Part shown: in pieces, positions 41,855 through 52,710 of the stretch | How the letters are laid out: every line of letters begins with the position of its first letter | Position numbering within the stretch: the stretch's first letter is position 1 | Assembly: GCA_013407085.1 (NCBI GenBank) | Contig: JACCGJ010000219.1 | Span: 1 to 64,000, forward strand | Length of the DNA: 64,000 bases | Direction of reading: 5' to 3' | Origin: Atriophallophorus winterbourni | Taxonomy: Eukaryota; Platyhelminthes; Trematoda; Plagiorchiida; Microphallidae | Translations under genes and position numbers: made by a program | Notes under the pieces: model-generated | What the model was told of the DNA's origin: nothing | The model's input: the letters and a program-made list of their open reading frames with translations, nothing else | Database searches by the model: none

Positions 41855-42145
41855 GTTCAATGGTTCAATGGTTTATTGTGGTGTAAAAGCGTAGCTTAAA
41901 AATAACCACAGGTTGGTTTGTACAGTGTGGTGGAAATAAAATAGTGAGTGTCATCTGTACGGGGACGGGGAGTCTTTATAGCGGGCCACACTCGCTTTGG
42001 AATTGCGCCTTCCTTATATTGCGAGTAGGTAGCAGGAGAATACGGAGGCATCGGGGTGGGGTTAGACCTGGAAACAAGTGAAACTGACCAGTGGTTAGGA
42101 AGGGAATAAACGGAGTAATAAGGCAAGGAGGACAACGTACCTGTT
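41855..42145 (-). mobile_element. Family L LINE 3' tail insertion
   Basis: Plus-sense start TTCAATGGTTCAATGG (tail units), then the hairpin with inner AAGCGTAGCTT and outer GTGG/CCAC at about 41878-41925, then about 200 bp that would be the end of ORF2 and its 3' UTR. Minus-strand frames show no clear HSRL motif. Identification rests on the hairpin and the tandem tail. Confidence 0.55.
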
Positions 42146-42347
42146 CGGTTCAGTTCAGTTCAGTTCAATTTGCACAGGACATTATGTGGCTAACGAGTCA
42201 ATCGAGCGTCCAGATTTCTTTCGTTGGTATGCCACAGAAGAGCGTCCACCACTTCAAATAATATCTTCACAAATATCTTCTGGTATGAGAGTAATCTGGA
42301 ACATTGGTGCTTTCCAAGACAACATGAGGATCATACCAACTATTTCC

Positions 42348-42671
42348 TCACGGAAAAAAATCAGGAAATAATGGAGGCCACACAAAGTCAAGTCCATTCT
42401 TGAAACTCCCTACTAAAGTAGAACAAACAACTTCTTTAGGAAGACGATTCCAGTAATTTACCACCCTTTCACGAAAGAAGAACTTACGAACATTGGACCT
42501 GACATGTCGCTTGGCCAGTTTTAATGGGTGGCCTCGAGTACCCACACTTGGCACCAGAGGGTACAACTCACTGGGGTGTATAGTACTGAAACCTGACATG
42601 ATTTTGAAGGTTTCAATTAGGTACATACGTAGCCGCCTCCTTTTTAGTGAAGAGAGCTCTAGACTCAGCAA
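42348..42671 (-). pseudogene. Family K ORF2 C-terminal domain
   Basis: Open frame of 107 codons: LELSSLKRRRLRMYLIETFK, TRGHPLKLAKRHVRSNVRKF, FFRERVVNYWNRLPKEVV and SFKNGLDFV. This is the standard closing domain of CR1-like ORF2 and is intact over its length here. It ends about 180 bp before the tail. Confidence 0.85.
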
Positions 42672-42776
42672 TCGTTCCTCACACTACCTACCCGATTGCC
42701 CTAAAATCATACAAGCAGTTAGACGTTGAACACCTTGCAGCTTGGCAATATCTTTTTCCAAATGAGGTGACCATAC

Positions 42777-43100
42777 TGTGAACTGATGTTCTCATCTACT
42801 CGCTACTTTATAAGTTGCTGAAGGGACTAAACTAAGCCCCAACTGATCCAACGGCGTATTGCCGCGAGGGTTATTACAACCCCAGGATAGATCAGAGTAG
42901 AATACTATTTCGAAACGCCAAAATCTCACCGGAAGCACAGAACCGGTTTCGAGGTTTTTGCCTCTCATCAGCTATGCGTATCCGCTGGACTCTTCGCGTT
43001 TCGAACTAGTATTTGTGTAGACGGATGGCGTAATGTGAACTGAAGTTCTCGTCTACTCTTTACTTTATAAGTAGCTGAAGGAACTAAACTAAGCCATACT
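42777..43100. repeat. 65-bp direct duplication flanking a 190-bp insert in family K
   Basis: TGTGAACTGATGTTCTCATC ... GGGACTAAACTAAGCC at 42777-42840 recurs as TGTGAACTGAAGTTCTCGTC ... GGAACTAAACTAAGCC at 43032-43100. The sequence between them (about 42841-43031) has no match in the related 53-54 kb copy. Confidence 0.8.
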
Positions 43101-43238
43101 TGAACGCAATACTCGTGATGTAGTCTCACGACTGCTTTGTATAATGCTATGAAGACCCCTGGGGATCTGAAGGATAAAAATGATTGTATGCGAAAAAGCT
43201 CTCCTAGCGCGGTGTGCAGCAGCTGCACATTGATCAGC

Positions 43239-43726
43239 TTATTTCAAGTCCGCTGAAACCTTCATACCCAAGTCACGAACTCCCGGCACCCCATTTATCT
43301 CAATTATACCATCTGGTTTAGCAACCTCTAGCTTCTTAATGACTTTAGACAAGAAATAGCTTTTAGTGTAGTTTACTGGTAGATCCCATGTAGCAGACCA
43401 ATTGATGGCCTTTTCCGAGTTTTGTTGCAAGCAATCTGTTGTTATTGAATCGAAAGCCTTACAAAAGTCCAAGTAAAAACTCCAACTTGTTGGCCTTTAT
43501 CTAGCCTCATGGTGACCCCGTTAAGAAAACATAAGAGGTTTGTTAAGCACGACTTCCCGTTAAAAAAGCCGTGTTGAGCAGAGTTTAGCAACGAGTAATC
43601 AACTAGTTGGTGACAGATCCTATCCCTAATAATCTTCTCCAGGATTTTACATAGGATGCTAGTAAGACTTACAGTTCTGTGCTCAAAAACTGAGGATCGA
43701 CTGCCACCTCTATGTATCGGGATCAC
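43239..43726 (-). pseudogene. Family K RT start joined to post-RT sequence
   Basis: Frame 43726-43442: MIPIHRGGSRSSVFEHRTVS, LTSILCKILEKIIRDRICHQ and SAQHGFFNGKSCLTNLLCFL. Frame 43472-43239: MDFCKAFDSITTDCLQQN, then directly WSATWDLPVNYTKSYFLSKV and VPGVRDLGMKVSADLK. The GVPQGS and FADD blocks that should lie between KAFDS and W(S/A)xxWxhxxNxxKS are absent. The deletion is about 150-200 codons by comparison with family J. Confidence 0.75.
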
Positions 43727-44041
43727 ATTAGCCAGCTTCCAAGTATCTGAATATATCCATGTTGCAAGAAAGCGTTAAAAATACGACCAACAGGATCTGC
43801 TAGTATTGGCGTCAGGTTCTTTATAATTTGAGGGTAAATATCGTCGGGCTAGCAGATTTATGGGAGTTAATTACTGCAAGAGCAAGTCTAACCTTATCAT
43901 CAGTAAAGAATAACTCCACAAGTGGAGTAACTATATCAGGCCTTTTGATGACTGGCATGTTGGGTGGATTTATTTGGCGATCAAGCCTCTGAACAGACTG
44001 GAAATGTTTGAGAAAGGCCGAATCCTTTTCTGAATCTGAAA

Positions 44042-44460
44042 TTATTTGGGGTCCGTTTTCGTGCTGAAGGTTGTCAATCCAATCGCGCGTTTTGCCTTTG
44101 GATCGGCATAACTATAGTAATGCTTTGGGCACTGCCTTATATTGCGTGCCAACCGTGATTCAATGTCACGTTTTGCCTTGCGTTGGATTCCCACAGTCTT
44201 ATTTCTGACCATTTTATACCTTGTCCAGGACCGTTGTGTCTGAGAAGCTTTGTAAGTTTTCCAGGCACGGTCCCGAATTTTATTCACTCCTCGCATCACA
44301 GGTGTCCACCACTGTGACTTGTTGCGTTGCTTGACGTGCACCAACGGTGCAAACCTATCTGACAAGGTAGACATACAGTGGTGTATAAGCTGCCGGTTTG
44401 CTGCTATGTCATCAACTACATTTTGAAACAAGATCTTTGTAGCTGCCTCTGAGACGACTT
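44042..44460 (-). pseudogene. Family K EN-RT connector
   Basis: Frame of 129 codons with HCMSTLSDRFAPLVHVKQRN, WWTPVMRGVNKIRDRAWKTY and IESRLARNIRQCPKHYYSYA. The WW(T/N)xxhxxhhxxRxxAWxxY and NPKxFYxYh patterns are typical of CR1 ORF2 between endonuclease and RT. Confidence 0.75.
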
Positions 44461-44491
44461 CCCAGTCTACGCGATTGAAATTGCGCCTCAG

Positions 44492-44815
44492 TTAAGGAGG
44501 AGGTTTTTCATACCTGAGTACTAGTTGGAATCTGATCACAACGTGATCACTTTTTCCTAGTGGAGTGAGATAATGTACCTGGCGAACCATTTCTCCGCTT
44601 GAGGAGATAACTAGATCCAGGATAGACGGTAAGCAGCCCTGGCGGAACCTTGTGGGCTCATCGACATGTTGACATATGTCATGCATGTGAGTCCATTCGA
44701 TGAAGTTCTCAGACATCTTATCAGATGAACAGCTTTGGTTTAGCCAAGATATATGTGGTAGATAAAATCGCCAATTAAATTGGTTGTATTTTCCAAGCTG
44801 TGATACAATGAGCAT
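44492..44815 (-). pseudogene. Family K endonuclease C-terminal part
   Basis: Frame of 107 codons with FIEWTHMHDICQHVDEPTRF, LPSILDLVISSSGEMVRQV and LTPLGKSDHVVIRFQL, the final LDLV and SDH motifs of the AP-type endonuclease. The GDFN segment is decayed to the IxWLNQ region. Confidence 0.8.
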
Positions 44816-45033
44816 GACGAATTTTCGCTATTCTGTAAAGTTGCGGTAAAACAGACTGACTATTTCACTATATTAGCAAAGCAAAACGTTCATTTTATTT
44901 CAAAAATTTCTTGGTGATGAATAACGCTAGTGATAAAAAGAGCCTGTTTTTCTAGTACATTATCATTACTCATATGTCACCCTCGCAGATGAGTTCAAAT
45001 AACTTTTGCCTTTAACAGATATACAGCAAAATA

Positions 45034-46000
45034 GTGGTCAAGATCGTAGAGTGCACAGTTTGCAAGCGTTTAGCTCACCTTTGCTGCTCTGGTATACATA
45101 AATCTCATTATATGAATTCTGCAAAATACCGCTGGTTTCAGCGGTGTCGTAGCGGCTGCCATACGGCGCTTCCCTTATTGAAAAAACTAGAGATTAGTGT
45201 AATCTCGCCTAGGTTGTTAAACGCTGCACCCACTTAAACGTATACATCTGTTATGCGTACAACATTCAGCCCATGGCAAACTGCAGCCAAGGCGAAAGTT
45301 GACCTACTTAGCCAGTTGTGGTCAATGTAAGCATAACTTCGTGGAAGATTGCAAATTTTATATTTGGAACAATTGCGCCAGGAGGAAAGTAGACAGTTTA
45401 GCCAGTTAACCCGTCCACACGGGCAAGCTACAATTCTAAAGGTGGCCAATGTAGCTGGAACTTCGAAGAAGCGTACTAAGACCTGTAAGCACACTACCCC
45501 TATAAGACAACATACAATTGTTGTTGGCTAATCCGTACTCAATCATATTATACAGGATATGAATGGTTTGCGTATGCAAATTGAGACACTGCACGGCAAT
45601 ACCTCAGCTCCAAAATCTAGAACTCGGAATGTATTAATTTTAGCCGACTGGAACCCTTTATTGAGGAATCCAAGCCTTGCTGAGATTTTGATTGCAGGTG
45701 TATCGGCGATCTTATGAGAATTGTGGGTCTGAAGCCTTCTAATCCCACAGTGCGAATCCATCATGTAAAAGATGACGGATGGGTTACCGCACTCGACCAA
45801 TCTTGATTAAATTCAAATACAAGGATGAGCGGGATGAATTCTTGACTAGAGCTGAGCACATTGCCAAATTAACCCTAAATAAACTTCAGGTGAAGCCGGG
45901 CCACCCTCGATTCCGGATTATGCAAAATTCTACCGATACGAATAGGAGAAACTTAGCAGTGGAAACATCTGCCATACTTAAACCTGACTTAGCGCAAAAC
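45034..46000 (+). pseudogene. CR1-like ORF1 remnants (PHD-like finger and RRM-like block)
   Basis: Frame 45034-45237 reads IVECTVCKRLAHLCCSGIHK and SAKYRWFQRCRSGC, a PHD-like Cys/His pattern with one Cys lost. The frame starting at 45779 reads GYRTRPILIKFKYKDERDEF, LTRAEHIAKLTL and HPRFRIMQNSTDTNRRNLAV. This matches the RxLRIxFxxxxERDxhLxxA ... RhxxDRTRxER pattern of LINE ORF1 proteins. A Ser/Lys-rich connector with stops lies between them. It is joined to RT-like sequence without an endonuclease. Confidence 0.55.
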
Positions 46001-46059
46001 GGTATTCAGTCACAGACGGTCATGTCCATCAGCACTTTGTCATGCATCTTGCTGTTCAG

Positions 46060-47404
46060 CCAATACGACGTTGATTGTCTCAACATCAATGATGATGACT
46101 GGACACAAGCTGTAGACAAGGGTCTCACAGTATAAGCTTGTTATCTTGATATGCCAAAAGCATTCGATCTTGTCAACCACAGTCTGTAACTACAAAAGAT
46201 GGAGCTATGTGGAATCTAGGTTTCATTACTAGCCTGGTTTGAGGATTATCTCCGCGACCGTGTAATTCGAAAAAGGGTTCATGGTGCTTTGTCACGACTT
46301 ATTGCAGTAACGAGTGGGGTGCCGCAGGGATCCGTGCTTGGACCACTTCTTTTCCTAATGTATGTCAACGACATAACTAAACATGTTCGCTGCAAAATCT
46401 TGTTTTCTGCGAATGAGATCAAGCTCTGGACACAATAACGTACAACTGAGTATTGCAGAGAGCTTCAGCTGGACCTCAATGCCTTACAAGACTGGTCAGT
46501 TAAAAATAAACTACCTTTCAATGTCAGAAAATGCAAGGTATTGACTGTTGGAAGACATTTTGAGTACTCCTACACCCTTGGTTCCAATATTCTTGAAAGC
46601 ACTGACAAGGAGAAGTACTTGGGTGTGTGGGTGAGCAACATTTTGAAACCCTCACAATACGTCACAGCTGTCTATGAAAAGACGTCACGAGTACTGCTAC
46701 TGCTGAAACGCGTGTTCGGGAGTTTTAATAAGCAAACCGTTCATCGGATAATTAATACGTACTTGAGGTCAACATCGATATGCGGTTCAGGCTTGGTTAC
46801 CCTGGCTACAGAAGGACATCAGTCTCTTGCAGAGAATATATCATCGGACCACCGAGCTGGTACGCGGTTTGAAGCACAAACAAGACGAAGATCGTATTGC
46901 AAGTCTTAACCTATTCGATTTTCGCTACCGCCGTTTTAGAGGTGATTTGATTCTTATGTTCAATATACTGCATACCCCAACCATCCCCTAAATCAACTAT
47001 TCACGAGACTACCACTCAGAATCAGCCGGAGTCACGACTATACAGTACTTATTCCCGACTCGAGACTAATCTGTCGAAGGTACTTTTATTCTGTACGTGT
47101 ATGCTCCACCTGGAACTCCGTACCTTGTAACGTTGCACGTTCACCCAACTTGGATATATTCAAATTGAATTTGGACAATTTTATGTTAACCAATCCAAAC
47201 TTTGAACCTATATATTTTACACCATAAAAGCTTTGAACTTTGAAAACAGTTTCTGTCCAATGGATTATTACTTGATTCCTGAACTGCTCAGTAAGCAAAC
47301 AAATCCCGTTTTTCTAGCCATGTTATTCGTAATTCTCATATTTTCTGTGGTTTTTGTCAAGCTATATGCTTTTAGACCATTAAAATTGAATTGAATCGAA
47401 TTGA
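46060..47404 (+). mobile_element. Family G CR1-like LINE, 5'-truncated
   Basis: The RT begins DDDWTQAVDKGLTV at about 46090, then CYLDMPKAFDLVNHSL, VTSGVPQGSVLGPLLFLMYV and LFSANEIKLWTQ, where FADD is mutated to SANE. The post-RT open frame (46541-46909) has LGSNILESTDKEKYLGVWVS and LLLLKRVFGSFNKQTVHRII. The C-terminal part near 47040-47130 has a decayed SRLICRRYFYSVRVCSTWNS block. Hairpin at about 47345-47385 and GAATT-type tail at 47385-47404. A second copy is nested in family H at 13.65-14.30 kb. Confidence 0.8.
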
Positions 47405-47532
47405 TGGGACCCAAACAGCTTGTCCCAGTAGTTTTTCCTCTACGATGGATCCGTTCTCAATGGTCAGACAACGATCCATTATCTTAACGCAATAGACTGC
47501 TCCAGATTTAAGAAGCAGCTAAACCGGGTGTT

Positions 47533-48250
47533 TTGGCCGACAGCCAATCAGGATTAGTTTCAGAAGCACGAATAACCAGCGCACCAGTATTGTACGCGAA
47601 TGTATGCAGCATGAGGAATACGTGGATTGAACATTCTCTCCGTGTGACTGAGTTAAACTTAAAAGTTATAAAGCTTTTTGAGTCCTGGCAGTCTGCGTTC
47701 GATAATGTGCCGATAAAAATCGGCGAACAGTATCTCGTCAAACGATGTAATAGACCTGTCGATAGTAGAGGCGGTTGCGTTGCACTCCTCTTGGAGTATG
47801 GTTTGCACAATATGGGCACAGTTATATCTCCAGTCAGTGAAAACATCCAAGTTGTTATGATCATCATCACTTGCCACTTCTCATGTCTACGTCACACCCA
47901 GTGCAGCCAATTAGGAGATGACACTGCTGATTGAGACATTCGACGGTTTGTTTCACTCAGCTCCCATCGTTCTTATCTTGAATGATTTTAACCTCCCAGA
48001 CATATATCGGCCAGTACCAACATGTGTAGTCACCGAGCAATCCGAAATTTTAATCGAATGTCTTCACAATCATGCGTTGCAATAGCATGTGAGTGGTGCC
48101 ATGAGGTTTCGTCATGGATACACTCTAGACTTAGTAATGTCGTCATGGCCAGAAAACGCCATGTATTTAAAGTACCTACGATCAATCTACAAATGCGATC
48201 ACGTAAAGATAAGCTTCTGAGCTGTAATGTGTTTTCACGAACCTTTTTCT
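47533..48250 (+). pseudogene. CR1-like endonuclease domain, broken
   Basis: Frame 47533-47934 includes VLYANVCSMRN (NARSLRNK motif), LNLKVIKLFESWQSAF (TESW motif, here FESW) and SRGGCVALLLEYGL. Further on, LILNDFNLPDI (47970-48003), EILIECLHNHALQ (48045-48080), YTLDLVMSSWPENAMYLKYL and KCDHVKISF (48195-48225) give the GDFN, LDLV and SDH positions. All motifs are diverged but in order. It stops just before the family E/B 5' UTR, so it belongs to a different, truncated element. Confidence 0.7.
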
Positions 48251-48777
48251 CGTCCTAGCCACAATTTTGAGCTTGTAGAATGGGGTTTACCGCTACTGAC
48301 TTCAAAATGTACACTTCAGTCGTCTAACTGCAGCAAGCTACTGTGCGGTCGCATTTTTTGTGCTCTGACACTTCTGCTCATATCTACGCCGGATTTGCTA
48401 CATTCGATTATATCTATCGGAATTTATTTGTTTTGCTCTTGTCAACGGATTAGCAGCAAAGTTATCATATAAGCATAAATTTTACAGTTTGCCTACGCAC
48501 GCAAACTTTTTCAATCGCTAACTGTTTCACGGTTTTTAATATCATTGAAAAGATCGCGTCGAGTTACGCATTTTGATACTTGTTTCTGTGTTCTAGCTTA
48601 TGTGGTTAGAGTTATCGTGGATTATTTGCTAAATAACGTAATCACGAGTTCCAAAGCAGCCACATCGACCGGTAGACCGAAGGCCCACCACTCAGCCGAA
48701 CAACCTACTTGAGGCTAACAACATATGTGACCGCATGAGGAGATCCAACTTACGGACAAATATCTATCGATCAAGCT

Positions 48778-50200
48778 GTGACAGCGAAGATTGTTCACCT
48801 GACAGCGACATGGAACCAACTTGACCTTTGTGCCAATGCCCTGGATCAGGCGAACGCAACAATGGTCACGACTGGCCCAGCTGATAGGACGAATCTCGAC
48901 ACGCAGAACCGTCTCGATGTCACGCGCAAAGTTTGTGAACAACCGGTGAATCTCATGACGCGTAAAGTCATAACGTGTTTTCTGTGGGTAAAATCCACAG
49001 TAAATGTGACCGTAGATTAGCCCCTGATTCGATGGCATTAATAAATAATGAAAAGTTCCCAGGCGCCTGTCATGTATGTGTTCGTTGCAGAGCTAAATTC
49101 TTGCACGATGCCAATGCTTTTGAAGCCAAAATAGAAAATAGAATAGACAGTTTCCAGCTAAGCCTTCGTTGTGTGAAGGAAATATTGGTAAATCATGTGA
49201 GTATGCAAGTGATCTCTGATGTAAACCATCACATTAATACAACAATTTCGAAAACACCACTGAAGGAATCTGAGACCAAGGCTATTGGTGTGAAAAAATA
49301 GGAAAAACCAGGATCAATCCCGTTTTGGAATCAGTTGAAGCGACAACGGAAGTAGGACATTCGTACAGTGATATGCTGCTGCGGTCGGTCTCAGCTGTAC
49401 ACTCCAAAGCTGCTGTACCCGACTCACAAAGTGAAGCCTCAAATGTTTCAAAATCGAAAAACTCTAAATTTCCGATACGCCAAAATAACTCTCCAAACAC
49501 ACTGAGCGTGATATGTACGAACGTTAGCGAGTCACAAAAAAGCCTGTTTGATAGCAAACAGAAACACGACGTCGAGGAATGGTCTCAACTTTGCCACTTA
49601 ATGCAAAGTTAACATGTTATCCCAGACAGACTGACTCGTCTAACTCGCCACTCAACTTCAACTTATATTGGTAAACCTGTATTGCTTAATGTCACACTGA
49701 AATGCGAGGCTCATACCGACAACGTACTGCTGAATGCCAACCTACTCAGGACAGATTCTGACTCAAACTGCCGCATATATCCCGATATACCATCGTGGGA
49801 ATGGAATCGTAGCTTGAACGCCAGGACAAAACGGTATCACGAAGTATAGTTCTACTTGGTGTACCAGGAGATACTTCCCGAGCATCGATTCAGGAAATCG
49901 TAGAGCACGACGTCAAGCAATGGCGCTACAATGCGTGTCCTCTAGATATTTCAAATGCCTTTGCTGTGGACACTTTTCGTGTTCCTTTTCCGCCAAAATA
50001 TGAATAAGATGGACAGAACCCCCTGGAGAAGACGTTCCAAACCAGCGCTATGACCGAAATATTAGGTGAACGAACGATACCCAAGTATGTTATTCTTAGC
50101 CCACCTAAACTCAATGAGTCAAACACCCCCGTCTGGAGACAGCGGATAGCAGTGTTTCTATCCAAATTGGAAAAATCAATACATCCAAAATTGTCGTAGG
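48778..50200 (+). pseudogene. Family E/B ORF1, nearly complete
   Basis: The finger spans two frames: KVCEQPVNLMTRKVITC (48930-48980) and GKIHSKCDRRLAPDSMALIN with GACHVC (48980-49080). The open frame then continues FEAKIENRIDSFQLSLRCVK to 49301. The next frame (49325-49612) has SVICTNVSESQKSLFDSKQK and EEWSQLCHLM, followed by RLTRLTRHSTSTYIGKPVLL, NVTLKCEAHTDNVLLNANLL and YPDIPSWEWN (49630-49810), then SIVLLGVPGDTSRASIQEIV and VDTFRVPFPP (49845-49995). This is the longest ORF1 in the window. Four breaks are visible. Confidence 0.75.
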
Positions 50201-50217
50201 TCCGACTCAAATCGAGT

Positions 50218-51330
50218 CGCAGAAATCGCTCTTGTCTAACGAATTTGCTGACAAGCTAGACGATTGCACGAGGATTGTAGATGCGGTGGGCTGCATTCAT
50301 GCGTGCTACCTGGACATTTCTAAAGCGTCCGACAGAGTTGATCACAATTTACTCTTGAACAAGCTAATGAAACACGGTGTTGTTGGAAGTCTATGCGAAT
50401 TAATAAGAGATTACCTCAGCAACAGACACATCCGAGTTCGTGTGGACGTCCTATTATCGAAGAACATCGATGTCACTAGCGGAGTTTCACAAGGCTCAGT
50501 GCTTTGACAAATACTCATTCTAGTCTAAATGAACGATATACCAATACCAAATGATAGTAAGATGTTTTTGTTTGCTGACGATATAAAAGTATGGAGGCGA
50601 ATCAGAAATGCTGACGATTGTATTTTGCTGCAAAACGATTTGATTGCTTTGTCCAAAAATAAACAGTCATTCAATATGCAAAGGCTAACATGATTCAGAT
50701 TGGTCGTGACCTTGGCTTTTCTTATCGATACAACCTGGGCGACATAAACTTGGAGTACATCGAAGAAGAAAAGGACCTCGGTGTCTGAATTTGCGGCAGT
50801 TTGACAAATGGTCTACAATGCGAAACCGTTTACAAAGCGCGTCTCGGCTGCTCGACATGTTACGGTTAAATTTGTACGTTTTTCCCCGGGTTGTTCTCCT
50901 CTCGTGATGAATACATATATACCCCCGGTTCTAGATTATGCCGCACAAGCCTGGACACCATAGCTCTAGAAAGACATCTTACTTCTGGATCGCATATACA
51001 GGAGAGCTTCTAAGCTTGTCATCGGACTCAAAAATATGCTATTCGCCGGGCGACTCAGACCACTGGAAATGTGGACACTTGCACAACGGAGAATGCGAGT
51101 TGATCTCATCCTCGCATACAAAATACTCACTACTGTTTCCCAATCCCTAGATATATTATTCCACCTTCAAACTTCCAGCAACAGCTTGGCAATGGTTGCA
51201 AGTTGGAAATACCACATTTCCAACGGAACTGCAGCAGGTATTTTTATTCTGTACGTGTGTGCTTCGGAATTCCCTACCTTTCGATGTAATAATCTTAACC
51301 AGTTTATCTATATTCAAATCAAAACTTGAC
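50218..51330 (+). pseudogene. Family E/B RT and C-terminal domain
   Basis: Open frame 50232-50507 reads EFADKLDDCTRIVDAVGCIH, CYLDISKASDRVDHNLLLNK and VTSGVSQGSVL (SGVPQGS with Pro to Ser). Then MNDIPIP and MFLFADDIKVWRRIRNADDC keep the catalytic FADD (50560-50620). Post-RT blocks include YIPPVLDYAAQAW and DRIYRRASKLVIGLKNMLFA (50980-51045) and SWKYHISNGTAAGIFILYVC (51205-51260). Frameshifts fall after 50507, 50640 and 51035. Confidence 0.8.
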
Positions 51331-51449
51331 GACTATATGAGAGCTGATCCGAATTTCGCCACGAACTCTTAATAAACTATCATGGTCCCGTTGATTTTTA
51401 TTTTATTTATACATATATACATTTGTACCTATAGTTCCACTCTGTGGTT

Positions 51450-52650
51450 CAGAACTCAGAACTCAGAACTCAGAAAATTTTATGGTAGGAAAGCATTAAG
51501 CTCAGCAATAACCGTAGGATGACAAGGTATATGGAATATATACAAAACACATAAAATATCTCAAAAATCAATAGAGACACTAGCATGCCGCATGGTTCGT
51601 CATAAACTCATCGATTTTGGAAGCGAAAACCTCAACAGATTCTGATCGTGTGATTTCTTCAGGCAAATAGTTCCAAGTGAAACAAATTCTAACCGAGAAA
51701 AAATTACGACGTATATCCAATCGAGAATGCGGAATGCTTAAAGCCTTTGAATGTGTTCGTGTTCTAGTAAGGTCATTGGGCTTTAGCAAGTGTTTAAGGG
51801 GATGGTTTACAGAATGCAGGATTTTGAATGTCAACATGAGATCACTACGTATCCGCCGTTAGGTAAAATCCTGTAGGTTCAGTTTTAACATTCGCTCTGT
51901 GAAAGGCAAATTTCTGTTCCGTGAGACCAACTTTGTAGCACGATGATAAATCCTGTCGAGTAGTTCGATGTCCTTCCTCAGCCACGGTGCCGAGGCTTGG
52001 ATGGAATATTCCATAACAGGACGTATATATGTGTTAATTACCTGAGGTAGGGTTCCGGGCGTAAAAATCCGGAATATTCTTTTAGGAAGACTCAAAATAC
52101 GGCAAGATTTATTGTACACCATATGGCAATGCTGTCCAGGCTTAAGGTTAAACGAAACCCAGACACCAAGATCTTTTTCTGCTGTGGTCCCGACGAGATC
52201 TTGCGTGCCAAGCTCATACGTGTGGTGCAGAGATTTTCCAAGCTGAAGCATTTTGCATTTAAATGGTAACTCATTTAACTGTGACCAACGAAATAAGATG
52301 CTTAGATCCCATTGTAATGCAATACAGTCATTAACACACCTGACACGTTTCCATATTTAAATATCATCAACAAATAGTATCAAGTTGCATCCAATATTCT
52401 GTACTAGATCGTTCATACACACCAAGAATAGAAGAGGTTCAAGCACCAAGCCTTGCGGAACTCCACTCGTGACGTCTGTTTTTCGAGACAAGGTGCTGCC
52501 AATGCGACCTTGGACGTGTCTATCACTAAGATAGTCCCTTATTCAATTTAGCACTATTCCCGTTATTCCATAAGATTCGAGCTTCTCGATTAAGATGTCT
52601 TGGGTCAATTTATCGAAAGCTTCAGAAATATTGTAAAATATTGCAAATAT
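51450..52650 (-). mobile_element. Family A CR1-like LINE nested in family E/B, with target duplication
   Basis: Minus strand. It is 5'-truncated inside the RT at the ISEAFDKLTQDI block (52640-52600), followed by FADD-region remnants near 52360 and an open frame at 52251-51859 (130 codons) with LGTQDLVGTTAEKDLGVWVS, VINTYIRPVMEYSIQASAPW and DRIYHRATKLVSRNRNLPFT. A further frame at 51837-51580 has HSRLDIRRNFFSVRICFTWN. Hairpin at 51467-51520 and (CAGAACT)n tail (plus sense) at 51450-51472. TGGTT at 51445-51449 and 52651-52655 flanks it. It is among the less decayed A copies. Confidence 0.9.
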
Positions 52651-52710
52651 TGGTTATTGTAAAGTTAATTGCTTTTTTCAACCATAAATCTTGAATCTTG
52701 AATCTTGAAT

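Larger units (their letters stand above)
42146..44820 (-). mobile_element. Family K CR1-like LINE, 5'-truncated, RT core deleted
   Basis: Minus strand: endonuclease end (44815-44492), linker (44460-43740), RT start (43726-43442), deletion, post-RT (43472-42970), C-terminal domain (42671-42348) and a (TGAAC)n tail at 42147-42168. A related copy lies at 53.09-54.66 kb (plus). A 65-bp duplication (42777-42840 and 43032-43100) brackets about 190 bp of foreign sequence in the post-RT part. All frames are broken. Confidence 0.8.
48300..52710 (+). mobile_element. Family E/B CR1-like LINE, endonuclease deleted, LINE A nested in its 3' end
   Basis: Plus strand: 5' UTR (48300-48778), ORF1 with PHD finger (48778-50200), RT (50218-50700), post-RT (50700-51330), 3' UTR to 51449, then LINE A (51450-52650), then the last 60 bp of the 3' UTR with hairpin and (TTGAATC)n tail (52651-52710). 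ORF1 passes directly to RT at about 50215, so the endonuclease and linker seen in the 19.8-22.7 kb copy are missing. The direct continuation GTGGTT-ATTGTAAAG across LINE A shows that this is one element. Confidence 0.8.

Noticed and set aside
46060..46140. LINE G and the preceding ORF1 remnants as one intact element
   Set aside because: The endonuclease is absent between ORF1 and RT and the join is abrupt, so two elements or a deletion are equally possible.
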